This document shows positions 10,917-22,904 of a stretch of DNA of 64,000 nt, in pieces. Position numbers and translations under genes: made by a program. Below the pieces are notes generated by a model, which worked only from the letters and a program-made list of their open reading frames with translations, was not told where the DNA came from and made no database searches. Numbering within the stretch: the first letter of the stretch is position 1; every line of letters begins with the position of its first letter. The DNA is from Brachypterus glaber (taxonomy: Eukaryota; Arthropoda; Insecta; Coleoptera; Kateretidae): NCBI GenBank assembly GCA_958510825.1, contig OY294048.1:14339589-14403588 (forward strand). The letters run 5' to 3'.

Positions 10917-11190
10917 GAATGATTGGTGTAGTAGACTACCGCGTCGTACTTGACGAGTTTACTACCCAAATAGCGTGAGTTCGATTCTCACCGGCGCCGA
11001 TTTGCCTTTTTCAGTTAATTAATAATTGAAATTTGGCGAAGGCGTAAGTGAAGCTGACACTCCCTATAAATTGGTTCGAAAGTCAATTAAAGCCGGTGGT
11101 TCCCTCTACTACTAGCCCACACAAGTCCTGGACTTAGGGGATGCTTAATTAAGTAGAATATTACGAGGTTAAACAAAAATGTAATGTAAT
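10917..11190 (+). mobile_element. tRNA-derived SINE, copy 1 (fullest)
   Basis: The head is tRNA-like, with a pol III A-box (TTGGTGTAGTAG, about 10923-10934) and a B-box (GAGTTCGATTCTC, about 10977-10989) at tRNA-like spacing. The unrelated body contains GGTTCCCTCTACTACTAGCC and CACACAAGTCCTGGACTTAG, and the tail is ATGTAATGTAAT. The body recurs at 20049-20284 and inverted at 63920-64000. The retroelement that mobilises it is unknown. Confidence 0.8.
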
Positions 11191-12371
11191 TTAAAATGTG
11201 GCGCTATAGAAGTGCTTGAGACATGTGACACTTGTTCTGTGTAAATGCATCGTTGTACAAAAAATTGTAAAATGAAAAGTTTTTGTACAATGAACTAAAA
11301 GTTAAATTAATTTTGAGCTGATGAATGTTTTTATTTGTAACAAAGGAAGTTTGATTATAGTTATTAACGCCTAAAATTTATTATATAATTATATTAAATT
11401 TATTTAATTAATAACATTTCAATAATATAACGAATTTATTCATAAAAGCAGGAAATTTAAGCATGAATATCCTGAAAATAAATAAAATCCTTTTTTTCGG
11501 TGTGTTTAGAAAAATATAACTAATTATAGTGTAGGGTCACTTGATCTAGTCTTATAACGTATACTTTATAAGTATATTTTGATTTTTCGTTCATGGTCAT
11601 ATGTTTTTGCTGTTTTCGACTTAGCTTTCCCCTGAGGTAAAAAAACTAAAACCAGAGCAAAAACAGACCAAGTACAGAAAAAGAAGTAACCCAGATGAGA
11701 CCCTATTATAATGGACTGAAATTATTCGATGTTTTGCAAACTAAAATGTATAAAAATGGCGCACAGTCAGTACATCTGCTACAAATTATTATACGATTTT
11801 AAAAAAGTAATAAAAACTAAACCGTTTTGGCATAGTTTGTTAAAAAAAAACGAGGAAAATTATTTTAAAATTAAGCGAATACCATAACACACACGAAGAA
11901 AAATGAATGGGAATAACCATTTTTTTGTGGTAACGCCGGTTAACCTTATGGTTATTATCCCCAGCACTAAATTCGTTAAACCGACAGTTTTCACATGTGC
12001 ACAAAAACGCATTGGTTATTTTCTTTTTCAAATATGCGCTTGAAAATCTGTTGTTAATACACAATTTATAGATCAGGTTTTGCGGTTAACCGTACCTCCA
12101 AACCTGTGTTATCGCTTCCCCTCACTTACCGTATGGAACCACTCTCCACAAAAAATAGGCTTATGTGATCCATTTCAAGTTCACTCAATAATTATTAAGT
12201 TGCTGCCGAAGTACCAATGGGATACCAGCTACATTTTAAAATTTTATCTAGAAATACTGTGTATTACTTTAAGTATAAAAAAAACAAACCTTTAAAGTTT
12301 AATAATGAATAGTCCCGATATCTCATGACACCTGTCATACGTAAAGGAAGTCTGCAAATTTAAAGCGTCTT
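11191..12371. other. Intergenic, one small hairpin
   Basis: The only structure noted is GGGAATAACCAT paired with ATGGTTATTATCCC at about 11908-11962. Short frames at 11840-12295 have no protein-like character. Confidence 0.4.
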
Positions 12372-12641
12372 TAGTTTAGTTTAGTTCAGTGCGGGGTTCA
12401 CAGCCCTCAACACCTGGTCCCTAGGGACTGTGTTAACCGCACAGTCTCCTCATATCATCCCTGTTTCTTTTATAAAGTCCAGGTACGGTTTGAGGGGAGT
12501 GTTCATGGTCTCGTTTGGTTCCAGCGAGTTGTTCCCAAAGTACCTCCATCTTATGCATATTAGGGATGGACATTCACATATGAGGTGGTAGGGCTCCTCG
12601 TCCCCTTCTCCACATCTCATGCACACGTCTTGCTTAGCCAG
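12372..12641 (-). mobile_element. 3' end of an RNase-H-type non-LTR retrotransposon
   Basis: On the minus strand, 64 codons of coding sequence are followed by a short 3' UTR and a tail of AAACTAAACTAAA. Simple repeat tails and 5' truncation are typical of non-LTR retrotransposons. Everything upstream of this 3' end is missing. Confidence 0.75.
12450..12641 (-). pseudogene. C-terminus of retrotransposon ORF2
   Basis: The minus-strand frame starts LAKQDVCMRCGEGDEEPYHL, continues with ICECP, and ends FIKETGMI before TGA. The pattern CxxC...HLxCxCP near the C-terminus is seen in ORF2 proteins of I- and R1-like non-LTR elements downstream of the RNase H region. Only this piece survives, so it is a dead 5'-truncated copy. 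The clade assignment is tentative. The frame has no start codon, which is expected for a truncated copy. Confidence 0.72.
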
Positions 12642-13148
12642 ATTTTTTTAAGATGGGGTAAATCTGCATTCATATTCATTCCAACATTTCTTTAAACTTT
12701 ATTAAGCTTGCTAAATATTTTGCTAGACTGCAACATTATATTTTTTACGTGTAGGTACTGTAACTATATAGTGGTGGATTTATTTAATTTTCAAATAAAT
12801 ATCGAAACTGTGAAAGCGAACACGATAATTATATCTGCATCAATCATATTTATTCAAAAACGTGTAAAATTTAAAACGGCGAAATCATTTAATAAAATAA
12901 ATATTTCCCGATAATTGTTAACTGATAATAAGCGTGCAAATTACCACGTGACTTTTCATTTTGATGAATTAATTTATTCACTTTGTTTGTTTTAATTTGT
13001 TGAAATATTAACCGAATAATCCTGACAAAACACCGGCGTTTAAATTCATAGTTAAACAATTTAGCGTTTTCCACATTGTTTACATCGACTTGTTGCCCCA
13101 AACATTTTTTTCTAATTTATCACGTTTTCGAAAATATTCGATTTTCTT
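12642..13148. other. AT-rich intergenic stretch
   Basis: No gene or repeat recognised. Confidence 0.4.
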
Positions 13149-13226
13149 GTGAACATGAGTCTTCGAGCCGGATCGAATCGGCTTGAAGGACAATTTATAT
13201 CCGGTTCGAAAGACTATGTTCACTTA
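13149..13226. repeat. Short inverted repeat with CGAGCCGGA
   Basis: GTGAACATGAGTCTTCGAGCCGGA-like sequence is paired with the inverse ending GACTATGTTCACT. A related half-copy is near 14060-14145 (TTAGAGCCGGATCC, GAAGGACTATGTTA). Confidence 0.6.
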
Positions 13227-14815
13227 AATAAGCGTTTTAATTACCTGGTTACGTTTCAGTATTGATGAATTAACACATTGAAATGTGTTTATTACATTAT
13301 TCAAAAAATAATTTTTTTACCGAAAACCTTCGGGTAATTCCAGCGTTGCTTACGTTACATCTTACGCCTGTTTTAACTTTTAAATGTATAAAGTCAATTA
13401 AATTAAAACATAATATTTAAATACAATATTTATTTTTAGTAAATAACAAAGTAACAAAACATATATTTATAATTAGTATACTAAGTTTAATTTGTGATAA
13501 ATTTTTAATTTTATGAAATGTTGCTTACGTTGAATTTTGTGACATATATTTTGACTTAAGTACATGCATCTTTATATATCTCTTTTATTCCAGAATATAA
13601 TATCTTTTTAAAACCAAATGTGCATTTGGAAATGTTTAAGAGATCAGGCTAAAATGTTTCAAATCTTTAACAATTGCTGAGTTATGTATTAAAAGATGAA
13701 ATATCTGTTGCTTACGTTACAAGGGAATTCGTTGCTTACTTTACATTGAAGTCCCATATTTTTTGTATTGCAATACCGAGAGTCTACTTCAACTGGGACA
13801 CTTTCAGATTTTGTCCCAGGTATTACTTTCCCATTTTAATGTTTTCAAAATTGTGTGCGAAAAATTTCAACAAAAATTTTGCGTACTTCGTAATTGGTCG
13901 GTGGATTTATTTTTTTCGGTCGTTCTGCCCGAAAAATCTTGTGGGCACGATAACTTATGAACGCCTTAAGCTAGCTAATAATAATATGTATTTTATTTAA
14001 ATCCAAAAAAACTGCTGATGTTTCTTTCGCATGTAAACTAAAATCCAATTTTGATTTGCCTCATCAGCATGGACCTTAGAGCCGGATCCATCCGACTCGA
14101 AGGACTATGTTATCTGGTTTAAAGGTCAAGTTCATAAGAAAATTACTTTATTTGTGGTCAATATTGCTTATGCAACAATTTATTTTTGAACCTATAACAT
14201 ATTACGAACGATTATATATTTGGATTTATAAAAATATAATATCCATAAATATAAGTTCTGTTAGCATTACTCAATTAAATGAATAATATTAATCTTGTTT
14301 TAATTTGTTTCAGGTATGTAACACTACAATACAATATTCTCATTCCTGTCAACCCAACAAAATACGTTACGTAAGTGCAAAGAAATTAATTTTAGCAAAT
14401 AAGTTGTATAATATTAATAAAATTAGTCTTGGTAAAAAAACATCTAGAAAAAATATTATATTATAAATATTTTAGTATTTACCGAGGTATTTACTTATTA
14501 TTATTGTGAGTATAGTAAAGAATGTTACTTTGAGGCGAATAACCTCAATCAGTGGTACTGTTCCATGACTCTTACTCTTCCTCGCAAAAATGTGTGGATA
14601 AGTTTTGAGTTTAGGGATTATTTTTTAACAAGAATTGAAAAACTTTTACTTCTCTCAAAAAGCAACCTTCAAAAGAAGCTGAACCATTGTTTATATTTCT
14701 GAGACAGACGTATGGCTTCATATTGTGGAATCAAAAATGACATTGCAACTCAATAATTACAAAAAAAATCGCTGCAGCCATTTTTGATTTTAGTTTATCA
14801 ATAAATTACCCTTAT
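13227..14815. other. Decayed repeats, TTGCTTACG motifs
   Basis: GTTGCTTACGTTACA or variants occur near 13341, 13518, 13706 and 13731, and more weakly near 14160. A diverged copy of the dispersed repeat lies at 13845-13975 (GTGGGCACGATAACTTATGA). The related half-copy of the 13149 inverted repeat lies at 14060-14145. No convincing gene. Confidence 0.45.
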
Positions 14816-15151
14816 CTAATAAATAAAAAAATATCTTAATGAATTCTCGACAAATATAAAGTTTGGTATTGATCTGTCAAATGAAACGTCCTTAAAACGG
14901 ACAAAAATATCAAAATCTGGAACCTTTTGTTGCCATGTTACGACTTTTTTCTCGCTTTCAAGTAAAAATATAGAGGGCAATGATTTGTTTATTTTCAATG
15001 GTACACTCGAAAAAAGAGGGAAAGATTTGCTTTCGTTCCAAGGCCAAGCCAATGTGATGCACTTCATCGTAAATAACGTAGCCGTGGTTGTAACCAAAAC
15101 AAAAACGTATCGTGTGGCGACCTCCACCGCAGACGACGACACGCTCCACAT
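14816..15151 (-). other. Minus-strand open frames, unclear
   Basis: Two overlapping minus-strand frames (111 and 63 codons) start near 15150. The local sequence 15060-15150 is richer in G and C than its surroundings. The shorter frame begins MERVVVCGGGRHTIRFCFGY, which looks more protein-like, and then degenerates. It could be a first exon or chance. I do not recognise either protein. Confidence 0.2.
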
Positions 15152-15746
15152 TTTTCTACACTGATAAAAATGTTATTGAGCTACTAACTTACTTAAACAT
15201 CGTTAAGAGTCGCCGAAATAACTAACTCTTGTATACAAATGTCTATAGACATTTTGAATTATAATTTTTTTATTTACAAATGGACATCATTTATGTCAAA
15301 ATTTAAAACCTTAGGGTTTTTTATAACAATAGTTTGCTCTTATTTGAAGTCGCTATGATGCATAGTTTTCGAGAAAAATCAGTTTAAACTTGTGTTTCTT
15401 GCATAAAATCCTGTTGATTACTAACTTATGTATACCAAGATGGCTTTGACAAGTAAACAAAATCAGAATTTTTTAGTGACAGATGTTAGTTGATTCCAAC
15501 AGTTATTAATATTTTGTACAATTTTTTGAGATATTAAAAAAAAATGATAAGTAACGCCATCTTCAAAGAGCTCTAGCTCCTTAGCATGCTAGCAGTTGTG
15601 AATTAAGGTTAAATCAATGTAAAATTACGTCTGATATCTGTGGTTTCCAACTAGCAGAATAATTTTGTATACTCTGTATGTATAGAATCTACCTTATATC
15701 CTATAAATAATAATTGGTCATTATTCATCAGTGACATTTTTAAAAT
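15152..15746. other. AT-rich intergenic stretch
   Basis: No feature supported. Confidence 0.4.
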
Positions 15747-15897
15747 GAAACTCACCCCTAAAATCAAGATAGCGGACCCCATTTAGGTAAATCATACGGT
15801 GAAAAACTAACAGGATTGGTTTGTTACCATCCACTACTACCCTTTAAAATATCACATACATTTATTGTAGTTTACATTTATTATTTGACTGGACCAA
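15747..15897 (+). repeat. Dispersed repeat, copy 2
   Basis: Diverged copy of 7738-7924 in the same orientation, ending TTATTTGACTGGACC. Confidence 0.7.
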
Positions 15898-15929
15898 ATT
15901 TAAGCCTTTGACTTTTTCCATCATGTTTC

Positions 15930-16242
15930 CCGAAGTATCTATCTGTTCTCGTCGCAGTGAAAATTTTAGGACGAGATTGAGCGGCAGGAATGGAGAGTGA
16001 TATCTCCAGCAGAAGTGAATTGTCTAGTGAAGCGAGGGTCTCCAAGGTCGTTCTCCCACGACGTTCGTAAGCGACAGCAGGCGGCCCGATCAGCTGATCG
16101 CTGCTGTTCCTGACGCTCTTTCCAGGAGCCGATGTTTCGCGAGACGGGATACGACGTCGGGCAGAAGATGTGACGCGACGGTGGCCTAGGATGTGGTCTG
16201 AAATACCGGCGTACGAATTTTATAAAGAATTTTGAAATAAAC
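15930..16242 (+). other. GC-rich islet with weak coding signal
   Basis: About 270 bp are clearly GC- and CpG-rich within a very AT-rich region. One plus frame after 15969 stays open for 47 codons (starts DEIERQEW, contains CLVKRGSPRSFSHDVRKRQ). A second frame from ATG at 15991 reads 26 codons. Possible splice signals are TCTCGTCGCAG upstream and TTC|GTAAGC at 16067. An AATAAA lies at about 16237. It could be an exon, a transposon 3' end or a regulatory islet. Confidence 0.3.
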
Positions 16243-16296
16243 TCTAGATTAACAATACTTAAGTGTAAATAAATTTATCAAAACAGAAAATAATTA

Positions 16297-16970
16297 TAGT
16301 CGGAGAGCTGGTGACCATTTTTATTTCATTATTTTCTCCCGGTTATATTTTATGTATGTCTTAAAGTACATTCAAATTAAGCTATTTTCAAATTGCTAGA
16401 CTTCGGATCCTGTTCCTTTGGGTGCTAGAAGCTCCAAAAGCTATGGCAGTGAGCTATCAAACAATCTATTTTTAACTTGCCGAGTCATATACATTTCATT
16501 TAATACATTCAGATTAAGCTATTTTCATAGTTATACACAATAATTCTGGAGCCAAAGGGTGAGTCTTTAAAAAGTGCCTTTAAAATATATGATACCTATT
16601 TTTTTAAAGAAATGAGAATTTATGAAACGACATTTTGATTAAATGAAAATTAAAGGGAGTTTTTAGTGTTGACATATGTCAGATAAAGTTTTTAAAGTCT
16701 TTTTTTAACTCTTAGCCTAGTGAATAATTGTGTATAACTGTGAAAATAGACTAATCTAAATGTAATAAATGTAATTTGTTTGACTCGGTAAGTTAAAAAT
16801 ATATTTTTCGGGGACCCCATTTCACCACCTTTTTGAGGCTTCTAGCATCTAAAGGAACCCGAAGGACCTGGCGATTTGCAAGTAGCTTAATTTGAATGTA
16901 CTTTAAGACATATATAAAATACAGCTGGGAGCAAATAATGAAATAAAAATGGTCACCAGCTCTTAGACTA
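16297..16970. mobile_element. 674-bp foldback element, copy 1
   Basis: The ends TAGTCGGAGAGCTGGTGACC and TAGTCTAAGAGCTGGTGACC (inverse) start ~270-bp imperfect inverted arms (about 16297-16566 and 16700-16970) around a short centre. A one-armed copy lies inverted at 53045-53534. No coding capacity. Confidence 0.82.
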
Positions 16971-17754
16971 TTACAGGCCGAAGGGTAAACCGCTTGAGCA
17001 GGAATTCAGATTTACAAATTGGGAGAAATCTTAAAGAAAATCTCTCCAGGAAATCCGAGGAAATATCATCTTTACCAAACTTTTTTTTTGGTAATTTTCA
17101 GGGTTTTCGAGGTAACTTTGAAGAAAATTCCTAAAAGTAATTTAGGTGTCCATTTTATTTGTTCAGCGGTTTAGCCTTCATTACAGGCATACAGAAAAAT
17201 AATAATTCGTTTTTAATAACTTTAAACAATAGAGGCGGTTTTCATTCCATCCGTGGAAGAGGGAACATGTCTGCAGCGTGATTTATAATTCGTTCTAACG
17301 GCGTTGGTCCCAGCCTGACGATTTTGTGTTAAATTGTGTTCGTATTGAAAAAAAACCTAATTTGGATGTTTAATAACTATTTTCGATTTATTTTTTAGTT
17401 TAGTTTAGCTTCCCATACCTTTTTTATTTTTGGTGAGATACTTTTCAACTTCAATAGGCTACGTGTCCTTACCAAGATTTATGAGGACCAAGATTGGTCC
17501 TTCCTGAAAATTTAAAGTCGATCGGATTGTTTTTCTCGATAAGAAAACATGACATACGGACAGACATTTTTAAAAGTTATCAACAATTGTATATACCGCA
17601 CAGAAAATTTTGTGGTCAGAAGTATAACGTATAACATTTCTTTGCGTAAAGTTGCAAGAAATATAATAACATTGTTTATGTGAAAATCCACACCCAATAT
17701 GAAGCCTCTTGTGCTTAAAATCAATTTCTCATTCTCTCATCATAATAGTATTAT
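16971..17754. other. Intergenic, no clear feature
   Basis: Short frames such as 17512-17724 have no recognisable motif. Nothing else seen. Confidence 0.4.
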
Positions 17755-18360
17755 TACAGTGCGTGTCTAAAGTCCGCCCCCTCTTTAACTTTTAAACTGC
17801 TTAAGATATCAAGTTGAAAGAAAGATATCATTTTAAATAAGAGTTTTAGGCTAAATGAGAAAAACATGTTTTTGTTTCAAAAAGTGCAAAATGATGAAAA
17901 GAAATGATAAAAACTGTGTACTAAGTTTATTTGTTAATAAAGAACAAAATAAAAAAAATATATATAAAAACTCGGCAACAAAGCATTATTCTTGGGCTAA
18001 ATGTGACTCTTTATCATACTGAAAAAATTAAAATAATATTTTTTAACACATTTTTAACCCCTTAAAACATGTGGTTAAATAGAGAATTTTATGGCCTTTA
18101 AAATAATGTAAAAAATGAGAAGCTTATTTTCAAAATACAAGTCCATTTCTCAACTTTTTGGACTTGTTGTGTTTTAAAAATGACCTCCCTTTCCATTAAA
18201 GAAATCTTCTCTTGCCACCTGCCTTTATTATCCCCTAATCATATCAAATATATACCAAAAAAATATTTAAATTATGTTATTAACGTATTCCGAATTTCAA
18301 GTTTATATCTTAAGCCGTTCAAAAAATTAAAGGGTGATCAGACTTCTGACACGCACTGTA
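17755..18360. mobile_element. Tc1/mariner-like MITE, ~606 bp
   Basis: It begins TACAGTGCGTGTCTAAAGTC and ends ACTTCTGACACGCACTGTA. The ~60-bp TIRs also share CTTAAGATAT and CAAGTT. TA at both ends fits TA target duplication, and the TIR start resembles Tc1/mariner termini. It has no transposase. A diverged internal fragment lies at 18690-18930. A related solo TIR lies at about 47178-47265. Confidence 0.8.
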
Positions 18361-18372
18361 ACAGTATCTTAC

Positions 18373-18603
18373 AACACGCTGTTCGTGGCTAGTCTCAGAC
18401 GCACGAGGGGGTGGCACTAAGGGTTCATTGAGCCAAACCCGGAGACGGGGAGCGGAAAGCGTCGCTGCCGCCGGCGAAATCTTGGAGGCAATGTCCCAAA
18501 CCGCCTCTCGCCAAATTATATAAATCAATTTTCTGGCAGAGAGGATGTTGTGGACACCGTTTTCGTCGGGAAACGGACTTAGAACCCTCAGGATATAATT
18601 ATC
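18373..18603 (-). other. Exon-like coding trace, unknown protein
   Basis: The minus frame is open from 18603, is GC-rich, and continues past 18373 into the MITE. It contains SPFPDENGVHNILSARKL, then IIWREAVWDIASKISP, then a Pro/Ala/Ser-rich part. A good splice donor (GTAAGA, 18372-18367) ends the plausible coding part before the MITE at 18360. Acceptor-like AG occurs near 18580-18590. The composition and amino-acid pattern look like a real exon rather than chance. I do not recognise the protein. It could be a host exon or a transposon fragment. Confidence 0.35.
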
Positions 18604-18689
18604 TCAAGAATATTAATATGACTAGTTATTCAATTTATAGGTTTAATAACTTCTGTAGTATCACGTGTGATCTTACACTGTAAAACTCA

Positions 18690-18930
18690 ATGTAAAGAAG
18701 GACATAGTTTTAAAGGCGAGTTTTGGGCTAAATAAGAACAATATGTTGTTGTTTAAAAAGGTGAAAATTAATGAAAAGAAATGATGAAAAACCGTTAACT
18801 AAGTTTATTTGTTAAAAAAAATAATCAATTTTTCTATTAAAAATTCGTTAACAATCGTAAACATGACTACAATGTATGCATGCATGTTCATCACGATAAA
18901 CTAAATGCTTTATCATCTTGAAAAAAAGTG
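18690..18930 (+). repeat. Diverged fragment of the 17755 MITE family
   Basis: It shares TTTTGGGCTAAATAAGAA-like and AATGAAAAGAAATGATGAAA-like blocks with 17840-17945 but has no TIRs. Confidence 0.55.
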
Positions 18931-20048
18931 ATATTTTTTTGTATATCTGAACATCATTTGGAATGTATTATAAAAATACTGTACAATATTAAATTAATGT
19001 ATCTATTTAAAACTACAGCTTAAAAGTCTTTTAAAACTTTTTCATGGAAATAAATTTAATTATCACGTTAAAAGCCAAATTAAATTACTAGTCTGGGGTC
19101 ATACTGTCCCATGGGACTGCAGGCTTTAGGTTACGTTACAATAACGTTGGATTAAATTATTAGTATAAATACCTAAAAACAACTCGATAATCACTGAAAA
19201 ACTAGTCTGATAAGTCCAACCTAATTGCACATTATGTACACTCATCGGCGAATTTCCAGTGCTCGCATAGGCGCCGCGTCGATTCTATCGTTGACGCGAG
19301 GTTTTAAATATTTACATTTTTATTTTCTTCGAAAAACAACGATATATTTACATATTTATAGTTAATATGTATATTCAATATTGTTGTGTATAACAAATTA
19401 GTCGTCAAATGTTTCGATTTAGTGACCTTTATAAAAATTTCCCTCATAATTCAGAAAAATTATTCCGTAAGCCTATGTTTCTGTGTTTATTTTCAACGTT
19501 GATGAGTCATAACTGAATTTATTCATGCATTGACATATGTCAAAATTCGTAATTAAAATAATTAATTAAAGTATGTTCTGGGATGTAAAAAGGGCTGAAA
19601 TTTTGGGTATTTATTTTTTATGTATTTATAAGCATGTAAAATCTTATCGTTGCAGGCGATTTAGTTCAAAGTACGATACCCCCCTATACCTGTACAGAAT
19701 TTTTGGACCTCCTTAGCATTTGAGATAATTTCTACCGGTTAGTATGTTTAAAAAATAATTAATTTTTGCAATTTGTTTTTTTTTTTTGAAAAAATAGTAT
19801 TTATCCGAATTTTTACCAAAAACAATTCCAGCCTAAAACATTGTATAAGGACCGAAAGTCCAAATTTGGTCTTTAGCTTAAAGCGTTCTTGAATTATCGT
19901 GGCAAACAGTTTTTTTAAAAACAGATTTTTGTGAATAAAAAACTTCCAGAAATATAAAAAAGCTATATTTTTTTCCTCGGGGGAAGTAATACAAAACTAT
20001 TATTAGTATTAATACTGGCTTTAGACCATATACTAGAAAGAATATGGA
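18931..20048. other. Intergenic with short repeat fragments
   Basis: GCATAGGCGCCGCG plus GAGGTTTTAAATATTTACAT near 19267-19320 recurs at about 52787-52820. An inverted fragment of the ACGATAACTTAAGAACGC repeat lies at 19855-19912. No gene. Confidence 0.45.
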
Positions 20049-20284
20049 AGGCTAGCGCGTGTTCATAGCAAGCCTATTAGCGTAAGTTCGATTCTCCTTT
20101 TTCAGTTAATTAATAATTGAAATTTGGCGAAGGCGATAAGTGAAACGGACAATCCCTATAAACTGGTTCGAAAGTCAGTATAAGCCGGTGGTTCCCTCTA
20201 CTACTAGCCCACACAAGTCCTGGACTTAGGGGATGCTTAATTAAGTAGAATTGTACGAGGTTAAACAAACATGTAATGTAATAT
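20049..20284 (+). mobile_element. tRNA-derived SINE, copy 2
   Basis: The body from GTTCGATTCTC to the ATGTAATGTAAT tail matches 10977-11190. The head (20049-20090) differs from copy 1 and lacks the CCGGCGCCGA segment, so it is truncated or rearranged. Confidence 0.78.
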
Positions 20285-21025
20285 AAAGGGAAAATTCTAT
20301 TCCAGTTTTTCCAGTTTTATTTTTTTAGTTGGTTATTTCGTTTTCTTTGAACACGGTATACATACACTATAAATTTTAAAACTTATTTTTGTAATAAAAT
20401 AAAAATATATATTACGTATAAAATTTATATTCTTTAAAGAATAAAAGTAAACAATATTTCGAGATTTGAACGCTCGATAGGCAATATTTTATTTCATATT
20501 GTATTTATACAATTTAATATAAAAATGGGATATTATATTAGAACTGTATGAAATACATTCTAAAATATATCGTTAAATTCGTAATATATTTCTGTTGTTT
20601 TTCCCGAAAAATCGTTTTAAAGATATAGATAAACTTATGAAAATAATAAAAATATATCGCAGTACAATTTCTATATTCTTTCTGAATTAACCTCCCCACG
20701 AGCAATAATAAATAACTTAAAATAAAACTGTTCAAATATATTATATTTTCTTATGGTAAATTTTCTTTGGTTTTTCTTTGGTTTCTGCTACGTTTACCTA
20801 CCTTTCTTTTATTCCTTTGTGCTTCTTTTTTCCTTAAGGTGTTTGAAAAAGCCAGTGGCGTAACTACTATGTGGCAAGTGTGCAATGCACACGGGATGGC
20901 GATCCCATAGGGGACCCCAGCTCAAAAGGTTCACTATGCAATTGATGGGGGTGAGAATCCAAGGGGTATAAGTAACATTTTGTTTTTTTAGGCATGGGAA
21001 TATATTTTTTTGGACTTAGTAAAAC
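20285..21025. other. AT-rich stretch
   Basis: CCAGTGGCGTAACTAC near 20860 resembles termini of some DNA transposons, but no partner end was found. Confidence 0.35.
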
Positions 21026-21122
21026 TAGAGCACTGGATAGGCAGGGTACACACTACACAAAACTACTACGGAACCACTCAAACTATCCACCTACCCTAAC
21101 AAACCTACCTATCTAGTGCTCT
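21026..21122. mobile_element. 97-bp mini inverted-repeat element
   Basis: The ends TAGAGCACTGGATAGGCAGG and TAGAGCACTAGATAGGTAGG (inverse) match at about 18 of 21 positions. Confidence 0.6.
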
Positions 21123-22706
21123 AAGTACAACCTATTCCAATGTAACAAAATTTTGTTAAAAATGTCATTTAACCCTTACCCCTTGGCTTCATCAATTTTG
21201 ATAGCTCTCTCCCCGTAGTGCTTTAAGGGGTATAATAGGTCATGAGTCGTTTGAAAAATGCGCTACCTTCAAAATAAAAAAACATCTGCAGCGCTGAACT
21301 GAAAATTCATAACAATTAATTTGCTTTTAAAATTCTGAGGTTTATGGAAAATGCGCGACTTTAAAAAATCTAATACGTCATTGGAAAACGCATTGTAAAG
21401 CATCCAAGTAGCTGATTAATAATAATAACTTAAAACTTATTTTGACACATTCGACAAATACAAAAAATCAGTAGCAAATTTTGCACTCTAAATTTGTCCG
21501 TCAATCCTTCAGTAGTATTACCTGTAATAATTAAAGCAAATTCACCATGTCAGAATGTAAATTTACAATATTTTTTAAATTAACCTCAATATTACTCGGT
21601 TTAGTAAAATCTCAGCTCCTTTTCTGTCGGTATAATAATTTTGCATTAAAATTCATGCATGTGGTCCAAAAACCCGGCACTTTTAAAGACAGTCCCGAAA
21701 ATTACCGTAATTATAGCTTACATTCTACAAAAGATATCAGTAAAATTACCAAAATAAAAATTTACATTTTTACAAATAACAGTGAATTTACAGTACTGAT
21801 TTTTTACCACTTTCTTTGCTGTAACATATGACCTACTTTAGTTGCTGTGAAATTACCATATTTTCATTTACAAGGTTATAAGTCCAAACGAGCCGGCAGG
21901 CGAGTATGACGCTCCCAAAAAATCGTAAGAAAATATATTCTGGTTAAGAGTAATTTTTTTTTTTTTTTTTGTGGGCCTGCTTTATTATGGATAGTTACTT
22001 GTTTTCATTTGTTATACACTGAAAGTAAATATTTCTTAAATTTTGTCCTTTTGATATAGGAAAATAGTTCAGTGTGCTTCAAACCCGTTATTCCGGGTGG
22101 ACGAATAAGGAGACGGTCGATCCGGGCAGACGGGAATTTCCAGTGAAAGTTATGTTCGTTTGAAAGTTTTGCAGTCTTGACTAATTTTACAGCCCGCCAG
22201 CATGCAAGACTTTTCTATTTATAGACTCCTCAACCTCTCGATTCTCAGCTTACTTTTTTGATATGGTTAATTTTGCTTTTGTTATGCAAAAATCTATAAT
22301 TATTTATTTTTATTTTTATATTTTTACTTTGTGGCAACATATTTTCTTTGGCAAACTTGGCCGGTTCAGTTAATTCTGGTGGTGTATTTATCGTCGCTTT
22401 TGCTTGAAATTTTAACTAAAACTGTTAAAAATTAATAATATTACACAAAATTTAAAGTATTGTACGAAAGCAAATTCACTTTCTTTTCATTTTTGACAAA
22501 AAAACGACAAAAAGAGTCAAAAATTCAGAAAAACCGAGAAAAATTGACAAAAAATTAACTAACAAATAAAGGTTTAGGATATTTTTATGTTTGGATATTT
22601 TCAACTAAAAAAAATAAAAAAAATATTTTACTCACTTTGTGAGTCATCAGTTGTTTACAAAACAAAAAAAGTGACCCACAAAAGGCATTTACAAAGATGG
22701 TCGTAG
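21123..22706. other. Intergenic, one GC-rich motif
   Basis: ACGAGCCGGCAGGCGAGTAT (21887-21906) is identical to the core of the hairpin at 58651-58785. A modestly GC-rich patch lies at about 22080-22200. Short frames have no protein-like features. Confidence 0.5.
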
Positions 22707-22845
22707 AATAGTATATTGTTTTACTAAGAGGAAAAGTGAAGCTTTTTTTTTACTAGTCTGTAGAATTTACGGACGACGCGAAGCGGAGTCTGGAAATTAC
22801 AGACGAGTAAAAAAAGCACTTTTCCTCTGAGTGAAACATACTATT
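22707..22845. repeat. Hairpin next to Crypton remnant 1
   Basis: Outer stem TAGTAT...AAGAGGAAAAGTG pairs with CACTTTTCCTCTGAGTGAAA...ATACTA. The inner stem is GTCTGTAGAATTTAC with GAAATTACAGAC, around a CG-rich loop (GACGACGCGAAGCGGAGTC). A shortened copy sits at 61885-61998 in the same position relative to the other remnant. Confidence 0.8.
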
Positions 22846-22859
22846 TTTTCTTCAAGCAT

Positions 22860-22904
<45 letters not shown>

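Noticed and set aside
20860..20876. CCAGTGGCGTAACTAC as a hAT-like terminus
   Set aside because: No inverse partner or 8-bp duplication was found nearby.
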